NCBI GenBank assembly: GCA_050329575.1
Contig: JBHJOP010000029.1
Span: 1-38,613 of the forward strand
Direction: 5' to 3'
Length of the DNA stretch: 38,613 nt
From: JAUXFS01 sp050329575
GTDB taxonomy: Bacteria; Pseudomonadota; Alphaproteobacteria; Rhodospirillales; Defluviicoccaceae
Shown: piece by piece, positions 8,306 through 17,454 of the stretch
Layout: every line of letters begins with the position of its first letter
How positions within the stretch are numbered: the first letter of the stretch is position 1
Notes under the pieces: model-generated
The model's database searches: none
The model's input: only the letters and a program-made list of their open reading frames with translations
Told to the model about the DNA's origin: nothing
Translations under genes and position numbers: made by a program

Positions 8306-9688
8306 CTATCTCCCGAACCGGTCGCGGAGAGCGGCGTAGAGGGCGCGCATCCCCATGGCCTCTCCTCCCTCGGGCCGTCCCGGCCGCGTGCTGGAGTTCC
8401 AGGCCATCACGTCGAGATGGACCCAGGGACGGGCCGGTGCGGCGAACTCGGCGAGAAACAGGGCGGCGGTGATGGCGCCGGCGAAGGGAAGATCGGGAGC
8501 GTTGGTGAGGTCGGCGACCTTGCTGTCGAGATATCGGCGATAGGGCTCCCACAGCGGCAGGCGCCACAGCGGATCGCTCACGGTCGCCCCGTGAGAGAGG
8601 AGCGCAGCGGCGAAGTCGTCGTCGTTGCTGAACAGCGCCGGCAGCTCCGTTCCGAGCGCGACCCGCGCGGCGCCGGTCAGCGTGGCGCAATCGACGAGCA
8701 GCGCCGGTTGTTCGGAGGCCGCCTCGGCCAACGCGTCGGCAAGGATGACCCGACCTTCGGCGTCGGTATTGCCGATCTCGACGGTGAGACCTTTGCGAGT
8801 CCTGACCACGTCCAGGGGGTGCAGGGCGTTGCCGGAGACGCTGTTCTCGACCGCGGGGATCAACACCCGCAGCCGGACCGGCAGGTTGGCCGACATCACC
8901 ATCTGCGCGAGGCCCAGAACGGTCGCGGCGCCGCCCATGTCCTTCTTCATCAACTTCATCGCCGCCGCGGGCTTGATGTCGAGGCCCCCCGAGTCGAAGC
9001 AGACCCCCTTGCCGACGAGGGTCACCTTGGGGTCGCCTTCTTCGCCCCAGCGCAGCTCGATCAACCGCGGCGGTCGATGGCTTGCTCGACCGACGGCATG
9101 GATGGCGGGAAAGTTGCGAATCACCAGTTCGTCGCCGACGATCACCTCGAACCGGGCGCCGTGGCGTTCGGAAAGCGTTTCGGCAGAACGGGCGAGTTCC
9201 TCCGGCCCCATGTCGTCGGCGGGGGTGTTGATGAGGTCCCGGACCAGGAACGTCGCCGCGGCCGCGCGCTCGACTCCGGCCCGGTCGCAGTTTTCCGGCC
9301 AGACCAGGGTCGCCGGCGACCCTTCTCGCTTGCGGTAGCGGTCGAAGCGGTAGCTGCCGAGCGCCCATCCGAGAGCAGCGCTGTCGGCGCCCCGCGGATC
9401 GAGCGGGCGGTCGATGCGGTAGACGGCCTGCGGCAGCTTGGCCGGAAACGCCGCCCAGTCCCACGGCTCGCCGTCACCGCCGATCCCGACGAACACGCGC
9501 TCCAGGTCGCCATTGACCCCGGCGATCGGACAGATGGATCCCGGTTCGGCGTTGAAGCGGGTCGCGGCGATCCAGCGCCGCACCGGTTCGGGTTCGCACG
9601 CGAGCATCGCTTCGAGGGAAATCGCAGCCATCGGCGTCAAGGCGACGGTCCCCGCAGGGGCCGACGCGACAAAGCATCCACTCGCCAT
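8306..9688 (-). CDS. leucyl aminopeptidase family (M17)
   Basis: 460 aa. The M17 core is clear: GKGVCFDSGGLDIKPA, MKKDMGGAA, and the family signature NTDAEGRVILADAL with its metal-binding Asp and Glu. The N-terminal domain is short and divergent, as in the PepB-like branch. The enzyme should be a cytoplasmic, two-metal, hexameric aminopeptidase that removes N-terminal residues from peptides. Its ATG lies 2 nt after the TAXI receptor stop, so translation is probably coupled. It converges with the ABC exporter gene. Confidence 0.92.
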   Translation of the reverse strand: MASGCFVASAPAGTVALTPMAAISLEAMLACEPEPVRRWIAATRFNAEPGSICPIAGVNGDLERVFVGIGGDGEPWDWAAFPAKLPQAVYRIDRPLDPRGADSAALGWALGSYRFDRYRKREGSPATLVWPENCDRAGVERAAAATFLVRDLINTPADDMGPEELARSAETLSERHGARFEVIVGDELVIRNFPAIHAVGRASHRPPRLIELRWGEEGDPKVTLVGKGVCFDSGGLDIKPAAAMKLMKKDMGGAATVLGLAQMVMSANLPVRLRVLIPAVENSVSGNALHPLDVVRTRKGLTVEIGNTDAEGRVILADALAEAASEQPALLVDCATLTGAARVALGTELPALFSNDDDFAAALLSHGATVSDPLWRLPLWEPYRRYLDSKVADLTNAPDLPFAGAITAALFLAEFAAPARPWVHLDVMAWNSSTRPGRPEGGEAMGMRALYAALRDRFGR

Positions 9689-9690
9689 GT

Positions 9691-10722
9691 TCAGAACACG
9701 TCCGGCGGGATCAGGCCCGCTCTCTCGTAGTAGTGGGCCGCACCCGGGTGCAGCGGAATGGCGATGCCGTCGAGGGCCCGGGCGACCTCGATCTGCTTGC
9801 CGTTCGGGTGACCGCTATCCAGGATCTTGCGATTGCTGGGATGCCAGAGGGCCTTGGTGATGCCGAACACCAGGTCTGCGTCGGTCGATGCCGCAACCAC
9901 CAGCTGGGCGCCGACGCTGAGAGTCGCGGTGCCATCGACGCCACGATAGGTGTCTCCGGGAATGACCGCCTCGCCGAAGAACGGTCGCTCGGCCCTGATG
10001 GCCTCCGCCGCCTCCCCGGTGATCGGCACCAGGTCGATCTCGAAGGTGTCCGCGGTGTGAGCGATAGCGTGGATCGGGTAACCGCCGACCATGAAGTAGG
10101 CGTCGATCTCACCTGCGGCGAGCATGTCCCCGGCCTTGCCCAACTTCTCATGGAAGGCCACCACGTCGCTGCGGCCCATCCCGTAGGCGCCGAGGACGAT
10201 TTCGGCGACGACCAGCGTTCCAGATTCCTTCTCACCCAGCGAGACCCGTTTTCCCCTCAGATCGGCCACCGTTTCGATTCCGGATTCGCGCCCGGCAACC
10301 ACGTGCACCGCTTCCGGAAACAGATTGGCGATGGCGCGCAGGTTGCCGAGACGCCTCTCCCCGGCGAACGCGCCTTTGCCCAGATAGGCGGCGTAGGCGA
10401 CGTCGGCCTGTGTCAGCGCGAGGTCGAGGGTGCCGGCGGCGACATCGGTGACGTTCTGCACCGAGCCCTGGGTGGAGACGGCGGCGGCGATCAGACCCGG
10501 CACGCCGCAGCTGCCGCCGACCTCGCAAGCCCGCGATCCCGGCGGATTGCTGATCGCGCTGGCGATCAGCCCGCCGACCGGGAAGTAGGTCCCGCCGGTG
10601 GAACCGGTGCCGATGCGAATGAGCCTCAACTCCTGGGCGACGGCAGCGCCCGCGACGAGGATTGCCGTGATCGTGGAGATCGCGATCAGTAACGGGACGC
10701 TGCGCGTCGTTCGCTCGGCCAT
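9691..10722 (-). CDS. TAXI-family TRAP transporter solute receptor
   Basis: 343 aa with a signal peptide (hydrophobic 10-28, cleavage near AVA-QE). The mature start LRLIRIGTGSTGGTYFPVGGLIASAI and the central VADLRGKRVSLGEKESGT are typical of TAXI receptors, which bind small organic acids such as glutamate in the periplasm and deliver them to a DctM-type permease. No permease gene is present here, so the partner must be encoded elsewhere. It is followed at 2 nt by the M17 peptidase and preceded on the same strand by LysE. There is no strong ribosome site before the ATG. Confidence 0.9.
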   Translation of the reverse strand: MAERTTRSVPLLIAISTITAILVAGAAVAQELRLIRIGTGSTGGTYFPVGGLIASAISNPPGSRACEVGGSCGVPGLIAAAVSTQGSVQNVTDVAAGTLDLALTQADVAYAAYLGKGAFAGERRLGNLRAIANLFPEAVHVVAGRESGIETVADLRGKRVSLGEKESGTLVVAEIVLGAYGMGRSDVVAFHEKLGKAGDMLAAGEIDAYFMVGGYPIHAIAHTADTFEIDLVPITGEAAEAIRAERPFFGEAVIPGDTYRGVDGTATLSVGAQLVVAASTDADLVFGITKALWHPSNRKILDSGHPNGKQIEVARALDGIAIPLHPGAAHYYERAGLIPPDVF

Positions 10723-10824
10723 CAGCGATCAAGCCCCTGTAATACGCCCTTCTTTGCGGCATAAGGTAGGAACGGCCGGCATCTTCGCCAAGACGGGACA
10801 CATGCTCCGATTGGCGAACATCGC

Positions 10825-11466
10825 CTAGACAACGAGTCGTACGAACGAGATCAGCGCCGCCACTCCGATGCCGAGGACGATCAGCCCGAGCGCGACGTTG
10901 ACGACCTCGATGATCGCCACCGGCGTATGGTGCCTGACCGCCGAGGCCAGCGCAGTCAGGGTCGCCCACCACAGCGCCGAGCCGACGAAAACACCGACGA
11001 CGATCAGCCCGCTGCTCCAGGTGTCGAGCGGCTGGGTGCCGAACAGGCCGACGCCGGCGAACACGCCGATGAACGCGAAAAACGTGGCCGGGTTGACGAT
11101 CGTGAGCAGGAAGCCCGTGGACAGAACGCGCGTCATCTTCCACCAGCGCCGCAGTTCGACACCGAGCGGCGGCGGTGCCTGGACGATCGAGAGCCGGCGC
11201 CTACGGATCATCTGCACGCCGAGGCTGACCAGAAGAAGGCCGCCGATCAGACGGACCGGAGCCGGGTGGTCGATCAGCACATGGGTCACCAGCGAAAGTC
11301 CGAGCATCGCCGCCGCCGCGAGGGCACCGTCGGCCGCCGCCGCCCCGATACCGCCGATCAGCGCCATCAGCCAGCGACCCTCGAAGGCCCGCCGCAGGCA
11401 CAGGGCGCCGACCGCACCCACCGGCACGGCGACGACGAAGCCTGCGAAAACGGCTTTCCCGAACAT
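10825..11466 (-). CDS. LysE-family amino-acid exporter
   Basis: 213 aa from the ATG at 11466. The first helix contains GFVVAVPVGAVGALCLRRA, the LysE/RhtB hallmark (usually AxPGP or APVGP-like), and about six membrane helices follow. The family exports amino acids or related solutes across the inner membrane. A TTG a few codons upstream, preceded by AGGGGG, is an alternative start and would give a more usual N-terminal length. It is divergent from pqiA and leads a minus-strand series with the TAXI receptor and M17 peptidase. Confidence 0.87.
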   Translation of the reverse strand: MFGKAVFAGFVVAVPVGAVGALCLRRAFEGRWLMALIGGIGAAAADGALAAAAMLGLSLVTHVLIDHPAPVRLIGGLLLVSLGVQMIRRRRLSIVQAPPPLGVELRRWWKMTRVLSTGFLLTIVNPATFFAFIGVFAGVGLFGTQPLDTWSSGLIVVGVFVGSALWWATLTALASAVRHHTPVAIIEVVNVALGLIVLGIGVAALISFVRLVV

Positions 11467-11610
11467 GACGGGATCGACCAAAACCAGAGGCCCCCTGTGA
11501 TCAGCTTTCGCTGCCGGTTGTCGCGAAGAAGCCGGCGACGCCGGTTCGCGGCGGCAATCTACCACGCCACCGACCGCCGACCAGCCGAATTGCCGGCCGT
11601 CCCCGACGCC

Positions 11611-11640
11611 TTGCCAGTTCCGATGGCGCCGTGATAGTAA
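11611..11640 (+). promoter_or_regulatory. candidate promoter of pqiA
   Basis: TTGCCA (11611-11616), then 17-18 nt, then ATAGTAA (11634-11640). The start point would fall only a few bases before the ATG at 11650, which also lacks a good ribosome site, so the message may be nearly leaderless. This is a weak call. Confidence 0.3.
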
Positions 11641-11649
11641 TCCGGGACC

Positions 11650-12924
11650 ATGGCAGCCTCGGTCCTCGGTTTTGAACCCTGTTTGATCGCCTGCCACGAG
11701 TGCGGCCAGTTGCACCGCGTGAATGCCGTGCCCGAACGGGGTGGTGCCCGGTGCGTGCGGTGCGGCAGCGGTCTCTACAAGGCGAAACGGAACAGCGTCG
11801 AGCGCTCCCTTGTGCTGACCGTCGCAGCTCTCATTCTGTTCACCCTGGCGGTCAGCTTTCCGTTCATGAGCTTCGCGCTCGAAGGCCGGGTCCAGGAGGC
11901 CAATCTATTCACCGGTGTCGTCGAGCTCTATCGGCAGGGGTTGTGGCCGCTGGCAGCGCTGGTCCTCTGCGTGATGGTGCTGTTTCCGCTGCTCAAACTG
12001 CTCGCCGGCCTGTACGTGCTGCTGCCGATGTGGCTCGACCGGCGACCGGCACACGCGGCGGGTGTATTCAGGCTGGTGGAGACCCTGCACCCGTGGGCGA
12101 TGATGGAGGTGTTCCTGTTGGGAGTCCTCGTCGCCTACGTCAAACTGGTCGAGATGGCGACGGTCGAACTCGGCATCGCCCTCTACTCGTTCGCGGCACT
12201 GATCGTCGTCATGGTATGGTCGGAGACCTCGCTCGATCCGCGCCAGGTCTGGGACAGGCTGCCAGTTCGCGGCGGCCGGTCGCGCGGCGGGGATAGCGGC
12301 GTTCTCGTCGGCTGCCATGCCTGCGACCTGGTCTGCCGCGTCCGACCCGATGAGGGCGGCGACCACGCCCGCTGCCCGCGCTGCGGTGCGGCACTGCACC
12401 GGCGCAAGCCGAACAGCCTGTCGCGGACGGCGGCCCTGGTGCTGACGGCCGCGATCCTCTACATCCCCGCCAACGTGTATCCGGTGATGACGGTGATTTC
12501 CTTCGGCAAAGGAACACCCGATACCATCCTCAGCGGCATCCGCGAGCTGTTCCACGCCGGCATGTGGCCGCTGGCGCTGTTGGTGTTCTTCGCCAGCATC
12601 ACGGTGCCGATGTTGAAACTGGCCGGGCTCAGCTATCTTCTTTTGTCCGTGCGGCGGAAATCGCGCTGGCGGCTGCGGGATCGGACGCTGCTCTTCCGCA
12701 TCATCGAGGCCGTGGGGCGCTGGTCGATGATCGACATCTTCATGATCTCGATCCTGGTCGCACTGGTCAAGCTGGGGACGATCGCGACGATCGAACCCGG
12801 TGTCGGCGCGACGTCGTTCGCGGCCGTGGTGATCGTCACGATGATCGCCTCAATGTGTTTCGATCCCCGGCTGATGTGGGACGCGGCGGAGGCGGAAGAT
12901 GGCAGAGCGCGGCGAAGCGGATAA
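11650..12924 (+). CDS. pqiA: paraquat-inducible protein A (PqiA)
   Basis: 424 aa, as long as known PqiA. Two tandem halves each begin with a rubredoxin-like zinc motif (Cys15/Cys18 with Cys35/Cys38; Cys222/Cys225 with a later CPRC), followed by groups of membrane helices. PqiA is an inner-membrane protein that works with PqiB and PqiC in lipid transport and envelope integrity. The gene overlaps pqiB by 26 nt, and pqiC follows with a 4-nt overlap, so the three form one operon. Confidence 0.94.
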   Translation: MAASVLGFEPCLIACHECGQLHRVNAVPERGGARCVRCGSGLYKAKRNSVERSLVLTVAALILFTLAVSFPFMSFALEGRVQEANLFTGVVELYRQGLWPLAALVLCVMVLFPLLKLLAGLYVLLPMWLDRRPAHAAGVFRLVETLHPWAMMEVFLLGVLVAYVKLVEMATVELGIALYSFAALIVVMVWSETSLDPRQVWDRLPVRGGRSRGGDSGVLVGCHACDLVCRVRPDEGGDHARCPRCGAALHRRKPNSLSRTAALVLTAAILYIPANVYPVMTVISFGKGTPDTILSGIRELFHAGMWPLALLVFFASITVPMLKLAGLSYLLLSVRRKSRWRLRDRTLLFRIIEAVGRWSMIDIFMISILVALVKLGTIATIEPGVGATSFAAVVIVTMIASMCFDPRLMWDAAEAEDGRARRSG

Positions 12925-14524
12925 CCGATCGAGCGACGCACCCGACGTCGTCGTCACGTCGCGACGCGGCCTGTCGATCGTCTGGCTGGTGCCGCTGGTG
13001 GCGGCGGCGATCGCCGGATGGTTGGCCTATACCACCCTCACCGAGCGCGGGCCGTTGATTACCATCTCGTTCGAGACGGCGGAGGGCCTGGAGGCCGGCA
13101 AGACCCAGGTGAAATTTAAAGACGTGCAAATGGGCATCGTCGACGATGTGGTGATCGCCGAGGATCTCTCCCACATCGTCGTCACCGCGCGGATGGAAAA
13201 GTCGGCCGCGCCCCACGTCACCACCAACACCCGGTTCTGGGTCGTCCGTCCGCGGCTGACCGCCGGCGGGGTCTCGGGCCTGGGAACGCTGGTGTCCGGC
13301 GCCTACATCGAGATGGATCCGGCGAAGGGCGAACCATCGCGCAAGTTCGTCGGCCTCGAGATCCCGCCGGTGATCGCATCGAACGTGGCGGGGACGCAAT
13401 ACCTGCTCGAGGCCGATGCGCTCGGTTCCGTCAGTCCGGGATCGCCCATCTATTTCCGCGGCATCCCCGTCGGCGAGGTTCTCGGCTACGAGCTCGCCGC
13501 CGAGGCGCGACGTGTCTACATCCACGCCTTCGTCAAAGCGCCGCACGACAGGCTCATCAACGTCGATACCCGTTTTTGGAACGCGAGCGGCATTGGCCTC
13601 TCGATGGGAACGGACGGCATCGACGTCCAGATCCAATCGCTGCAGTCGCTGTTGACCGGTGGTCTCGCCTTCGAGACACCGTCCCATGCCCTCTCTCTTC
13701 CTCCGGCCAAGGACGGAACCCTGTTCACGCTCTACGCCAATCGCGCCGCGATCGGCGACGCCGACCTGACCGAGAAGTATCCGTTCCTGGTATCCTTCGA
13801 CGGATCTGTCAGGGGGCTCGAAATCGGCGCCCCGGTCGAAATGCGCGGAATCAAGATCGGCTCGGTCACCGACATCCAACTCGCCTTCGACGCGGACACG
13901 GAAACGATCCGGATCCCCGTGACCATCGTCATCGAACCCGAGCGGATGGCCCGCGTCGGTGGCGAACGGCGCTTCGAGGATCTGTACGAGGGGGCGCGAG
14001 TCGCGGTGCGGAACGGGCTTCGCGCCCAGCTCAAGACCGGAAGCCTGCTCACCGGCCAACTGTTCGTCGACCTCGACTACTACCCCGATGCGCCGGCCGC
14101 GGAACTCGCGATGGACGGCAGGTATCCCGAACTGCCGACCGTCCCGACCGAGCTGGCGGTAATCGCCAAGTCAGTCAACGAGATCCTTGAGAAGCTTGCT
14201 GCGCTGCCTCTCGAATCGATGGTCGACGATGTCCGCAGGCTGATCCGGGCGACCGAGGGCGTCATCGCGTCCCCAGACATCCGCCAGGCGGTGGCGTCCC
14301 TGCGGCAGACGGCGGACGCGGCCGAGGCGACAATGAAGCAGGCGGAGAACACGCTCGCCTCAGCCGACTCGCTGATCGGGCCGCAATCCCAGTTGCGCTA
14401 TGACACGGTGGAAATGATGAAGGAACTGCGGGCCGCCGCCCGATCGATCCGGGTGCTGACCGACTACCTCGAGCGGCATCCTGAGGCGTTGATCCAGGGC
14501 AAGGGCGGAGGTTCGGGACGATGA
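12899..14524 (+). CDS. pqiB: PqiB, MCE-domain lipid-transport protein
   Basis: 541 aa, the usual PqiB size. One membrane helix (about 23-45, IVWLVPLVAAAIAGWLAYTTL) is followed by three MCE domains (beginning near GPLITISFETAEGLEAGKT, DALGSVSPGSPIYFRGIPVGEV and SFDGSVRGLEIGAPVEMRGIKIG), then a helical C-terminus. In Escherichia coli PqiB forms a hexameric syringe across the periplasm for lipids. The start lies inside the pqiA end, preceded by GGAGG. Confidence 0.94.
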   Translation: MAERGEADNRSSDAPDVVVTSRRGLSIVWLVPLVAAAIAGWLAYTTLTERGPLITISFETAEGLEAGKTQVKFKDVQMGIVDDVVIAEDLSHIVVTARMEKSAAPHVTTNTRFWVVRPRLTAGGVSGLGTLVSGAYIEMDPAKGEPSRKFVGLEIPPVIASNVAGTQYLLEADALGSVSPGSPIYFRGIPVGEVLGYELAAEARRVYIHAFVKAPHDRLINVDTRFWNASGIGLSMGTDGIDVQIQSLQSLLTGGLAFETPSHALSLPPAKDGTLFTLYANRAAIGDADLTEKYPFLVSFDGSVRGLEIGAPVEMRGIKIGSVTDIQLAFDADTETIRIPVTIVIEPERMARVGGERRFEDLYEGARVAVRNGLRAQLKTGSLLTGQLFVDLDYYPDAPAAELAMDGRYPELPTVPTELAVIAKSVNEILEKLAALPLESMVDDVRRLIRATEGVIASPDIRQAVASLRQTADAAEATMKQAENTLASADSLIGPQSQLRYDTVEMMKELRAAARSIRVLTDYLERHPEALIQGKGGGSGR

Positions 14525-15129
14525 TCGGACGACCGATTTCCTTGCCAGTGCGGATCTTGCTGGTGGCCGGCCTCCTTCTCGGGGCCTGTGCCGAGACACC
14601 CGCCAGTCGGTTCTACACGCTGTCGGGTCTCGGCAACGACGACGCCGTCGAGGGCGCCGCGGGGCGGAACCTGGCCGTGGGCGTGGGGCCGGTCTCGCTG
14701 CCCCGCTATCTCGACCGTCCGGAAATGGTGTTGCGGACCGACCCCAATACTTTCGAGTTCGCCGAGTTCGACCGCTGGGGCGAGCCGCTGCAGGACACCG
14801 TTCCGCGCGTGTTGACCGAGAACCTGTCGGTGCTGCTCGCCACCGACCGGGTGTTCCTGTTCCCGCGCCGCCGGGCTACCGCCGTCGACTATCTGGTCGA
14901 GGTGCAGGTGACCCGTTTCGACGTCGACGTCGGCGGTCCGGCCGTGCTCGCCGCGAGGTGGGAGATCTTCGACGACAACGGCAACACGCTCGGGATCGAT
15001 CGTTCGACGTTCACCGCCGATGTCGCCGGCGCCGACTTCGGCGCCATCAGCGTGGCATTGAGCGAGACCGTCGCCGCCCTCAGCCGCGAGATCGCGGCGG
15101 CGATCCTGTCGCTGTCGGCCCAGCGCTGA
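14521..15129 (+). CDS. pqiC: PqiC-like outer-membrane lipoprotein
   Basis: 202 aa. A lipoprotein signal ends in LLLGAC (Cys near residue 23). The mature part has the ABC-type transport auxiliary fold (SRFYTLSG..., LAVGVGPVSLPRYLDRPEMVLR..., VDYLVEVQVTRFD). In the Pqi system PqiC docks the PqiB tunnel at the outer membrane. The start overlaps the pqiB stop by 4 nt. Confidence 0.9.
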   Translation: MIGRPISLPVRILLVAGLLLGACAETPASRFYTLSGLGNDDAVEGAAGRNLAVGVGPVSLPRYLDRPEMVLRTDPNTFEFAEFDRWGEPLQDTVPRVLTENLSVLLATDRVFLFPRRRATAVDYLVEVQVTRFDVDVGGPAVLAARWEIFDDNGNTLGIDRSTFTADVAGADFGAISVALSETVAALSREIAAAILSLSAQR

Positions 15130-15271
15130 TCGCCATTCCGTGCGAGCCGGCGCCGCATGCGAGCCACGGACAACGGGCTTGCGCGCCATTGATGATGTTG
15201 CGAGATTGGCCGCATCAACGAAGACGATCGTGCGGGATCAGCGCACCAGTGCCAATGGAGGAGAGCGGGCG

Positions 15272-16426
15272 ATGACCGCCTTGACGGAGGCCGCGTCCGG
15301 AGATTGCGCGTTGAGCTTCAGTTGGCCTGGTGACGGGACCTTGCTGGTCCGACTGGCGGGAAGCTGGACCCTTCAAGCGCATCCGCCCTCGGCCGACGAA
15401 GTCCGTCGGCGGATCGAAGCCGACTCGCCGGTGCACCGGGTCGCCTTCGACGCCGCCGCGGTCGCCGGCTGGGACAGCGGTCTGCTTTCCTTTGTCAATA
15501 ATGTTCAGAAGTTCTGTGCCGGTAAGGACATCGCCGTCGATGTCGGCGGCCTGCCCGGCGGTGTCAGGAGACTGCTCGACCTGGTCGCCGCCGTCCCGGA
15601 ACGCAAGGGCGCGCGCCGGAGTGACGACCGTGAGCCGTTTCTCGTTCAGGTTGGCAACGGCTGGCTCGACATCGTCCGATCCTGTGGCGACATGGTTCAG
15701 TTCATCGGCGAGATGGTGCCCAGTTTCGCCCGCTTCTTTACCGGTCGGGCTCGCTTTCGCCGCTCCGATTTCATGCTGATCGTTCAGCAGTGCGGCGCCC
15801 AGGCGCTGCCGATCGTGTCGCTGATCAGCGTTCTCGTGGGAATGATCCTGGCCTTCGTCGGCGCCGTCCAGTTGCAGCAGTTCGGGGCACAGATCTTCAT
15901 CGCCAATCTGGTCGGGATTGCCGCCTCGCGCGAGATGGCGGCCATGATGACCGCGATCATCATGGCTGGACGGACCGGCGCCGCGTTCGCCGCTCAGCTC
16001 GGAACCATGCAGGTCAACGAGGAGATCGACGCGCTGACGACTCTCGGCTTTCCGCCGATGGACTTTCTGGTCCTGCCCCGCATGGCGGCGCTGATCCTGA
16101 TGATGCCTCTGCTCACCCTCTACGCCGCCCTGCTCAGCATGCTCGGCGGGCTGATCGTCGGCGTCGGCATGCTCGACCTCTCGCTGACCCAGTACCTCAA
16201 CCAGACCCAGGCGGCCCTCACGCTGACCGACTTCGCGATCGGACTGGTCAAGAGCTCGGTCTACGGCGTGCTGATCGCCATCGCGGGTTGTCTTCGCGGC
16301 CTCCGCTGCGGCCGCAGCGCATCCGCGGTCGGCGACGCCGCCACCTCCGCGGTGGTGATGGCGATCGTCATGATCGTCGTCGCCAACGGTCTGTTCGCCG
16401 TTCTCACCCATGTGCTCGGCATCTGA
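15272..16426 (+). CDS. MlaE-family ABC permease with N-terminal STAS domain
   Basis: 384 aa from the ATG at 15272, supported by GGAGGAGA upstream; the frame is open from a GTG at 15140 but without a ribosome site. Residues 1-110 form a STAS-like domain (LVRLAGSWTL..., VAFDAAAVAGWDSGLLSFV). The MlaE domain follows with the hallmark AGRTGAAFAAQLGTMQVNEEIDAL and about five membrane helices. The family moves phospholipids at the inner membrane with an MlaF ATPase and an MCE protein. Here the ATPase gene is absent and only a scar ORF lies between this gene and the MCE gene. A 142-nt gap separates it from pqiC. Confidence 0.92.
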   Translation: MTALTEAASGDCALSFSWPGDGTLLVRLAGSWTLQAHPPSADEVRRRIEADSPVHRVAFDAAAVAGWDSGLLSFVNNVQKFCAGKDIAVDVGGLPGGVRRLLDLVAAVPERKGARRSDDREPFLVQVGNGWLDIVRSCGDMVQFIGEMVPSFARFFTGRARFRRSDFMLIVQQCGAQALPIVSLISVLVGMILAFVGAVQLQQFGAQIFIANLVGIAASREMAAMMTAIIMAGRTGAAFAAQLGTMQVNEEIDALTTLGFPPMDFLVLPRMAALILMMPLLTLYAALLSMLGGLIVGVGMLDLSLTQYLNQTQAALTLTDFAIGLVKSSVYGVLIAIAGCLRGLRCGRSASAVGDAATSAVVMAIVMIVVANGLFAVLTHVLGI

Positions 16427-16448
16427 GAGAGATGAGGAAACACCCCCG

Positions 16449-16472
16449 ATGACGAACCAAAGCGATGAGTAA
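16449..16472 (+). pseudogene. seven-codon scar ORF where an MlaF-type ATPase gene is expected
   Basis: Between permease and MCE gene there is GAGGAA, 9 nt, then ATG ACG AAC CAA AGC GAT GAG TAA (MTNQSDE). Its stop overlaps the ATG of the MCE gene. In the common order permease-ATPase-MCE-lipoprotein an ATPase gene of about 250 codons would sit here. A ribosome site, start codon and coupled stop with almost nothing between look like the ends of a gene left after an in-frame internal deletion. It could also be a chance leader peptide. Confidence 0.45.
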
Positions 16473-17454
16473 GAAGGCGAATCCCAGACTGACCGGCAGC
16501 TTCGTCATCGGTGCGGTGGCGTTGCTGGTCCTCGGGGTGATCGTTTTCGGCAGCGGCCGCTGGTTCGCCGAGGTGGCGAACTTCGTCTCCTATTTCCGGG
16601 GATCCGTACAGGGCCTCGGCGTCGGCTCACCAGTGACGTTCAGGGGTGTTCCGATCGGTCAGGTTCGATCGGTCGAGCTGCTCTATGACGTCGACAACCT
16701 TGAGTTCCTGACCCAGGTGCTGTACGAAATCGATCCCCGCTCCTTCAGGGAGCGAACCCGAGAAGTTCGTGATCCAACGGAGCAGATCAACAGGCTGGTG
16801 GAGAGCGGGCTCCGCGCCCAGCTGATCCAGCAGAGCTTCGTCACGGGCCAACTCGCAGTCCAGATGGACATGTTTCCGGGCACTCCTGCGGAGCTGCTGG
16901 GACTGCGGACCGATCGCTTCGAGATCCCGACGACGCCGTCCACGGTCGAAGAGCTGGAGGCGACGATCAGGCGAATCGCCAAGAGCCTCGATGCCCTCAA
17001 CATGCAGACGATCACCGACGACATCGAGAGGACGGCAGAGGCGATCCGCGAACTGGTCACCCGCCCCAGCCTGACGGAGGCGGTCGACAATGCCAACGGG
17101 GTCCTCGCCGATGCCCGCGACCTGCTCGCCAAACTCGAAAGCCGCATCGATCCGCTGGCGACCAGCGTCGACGACACGGCCAGAGCGGCGCGCGAGGCGA
17201 TCGCGGAAGCGCAACGGACGTTCGCGACCGCGCGAACCGCGGTGATGAACATCGAGCGGACCTTGGCCCGCGCCGAAGCCCTGATGACGACGGCGAACAC
17301 GGTGATCGAGCCGGGGTCGCCACTGCACTTCGAACTGGTCTCGGCGCTCCGCGAAGTGTCTGGTGCCGCACGCTCGTTCCGGAGTCTCGCCAACGCTCTC
17401 GAACGCAATCCCAACCTGCTGCTGTTCGGCAGGCAGGCGCCCGGAGGCAGATGA
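16465..17454 (+). CDS. MCE-domain (MlaD-like) lipid-transport protein
   Basis: 329 aa. One membrane helix (about 9-30) is followed by a single MCE domain (SYFRGSVQGLGVGSPVTFRGVPIGQV...) and a long helical region of about 170 residues with heptad-like character. The family forms a hexameric ring that passes lipid between the MlaE permease and the periplasm. Its ATG overlaps the stop of the seven-codon scar ORF and has no ribosome site of its own, suggesting that it was built for coupling to an upstream gene. The next gene starts directly after its stop. Confidence 0.92.
   Translation: MSKKANPRLTGSFVIGAVALLVLGVIVFGSGRWFAEVANFVSYFRGSVQGLGVGSPVTFRGVPIGQVRSVELLYDVDNLEFLTQVLYEIDPRSFRERTREVRDPTEQINRLVESGLRAQLIQQSFVTGQLAVQMDMFPGTPAELLGLRTDRFEIPTTPSTVEELEATIRRIAKSLDALNMQTITDDIERTAEAIRELVTRPSLTEAVDNANGVLADARDLLAKLESRIDPLATSVDDTARAAREAIAEAQRTFATARTAVMNIERTLARAEALMTTANTVIEPGSPLHFELVSALREVSGAARSFRSLANALERNPNLLLFGRQAPGGR

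Noticed and set aside
15140..15271. Upstream extension of the MlaE-like permease to a GTG at 15140
   Set aside because: The extra 44 residues are Arg/Ala-rich without similarity, and the ATG at 15272 has a clear GGAGGAGA site.
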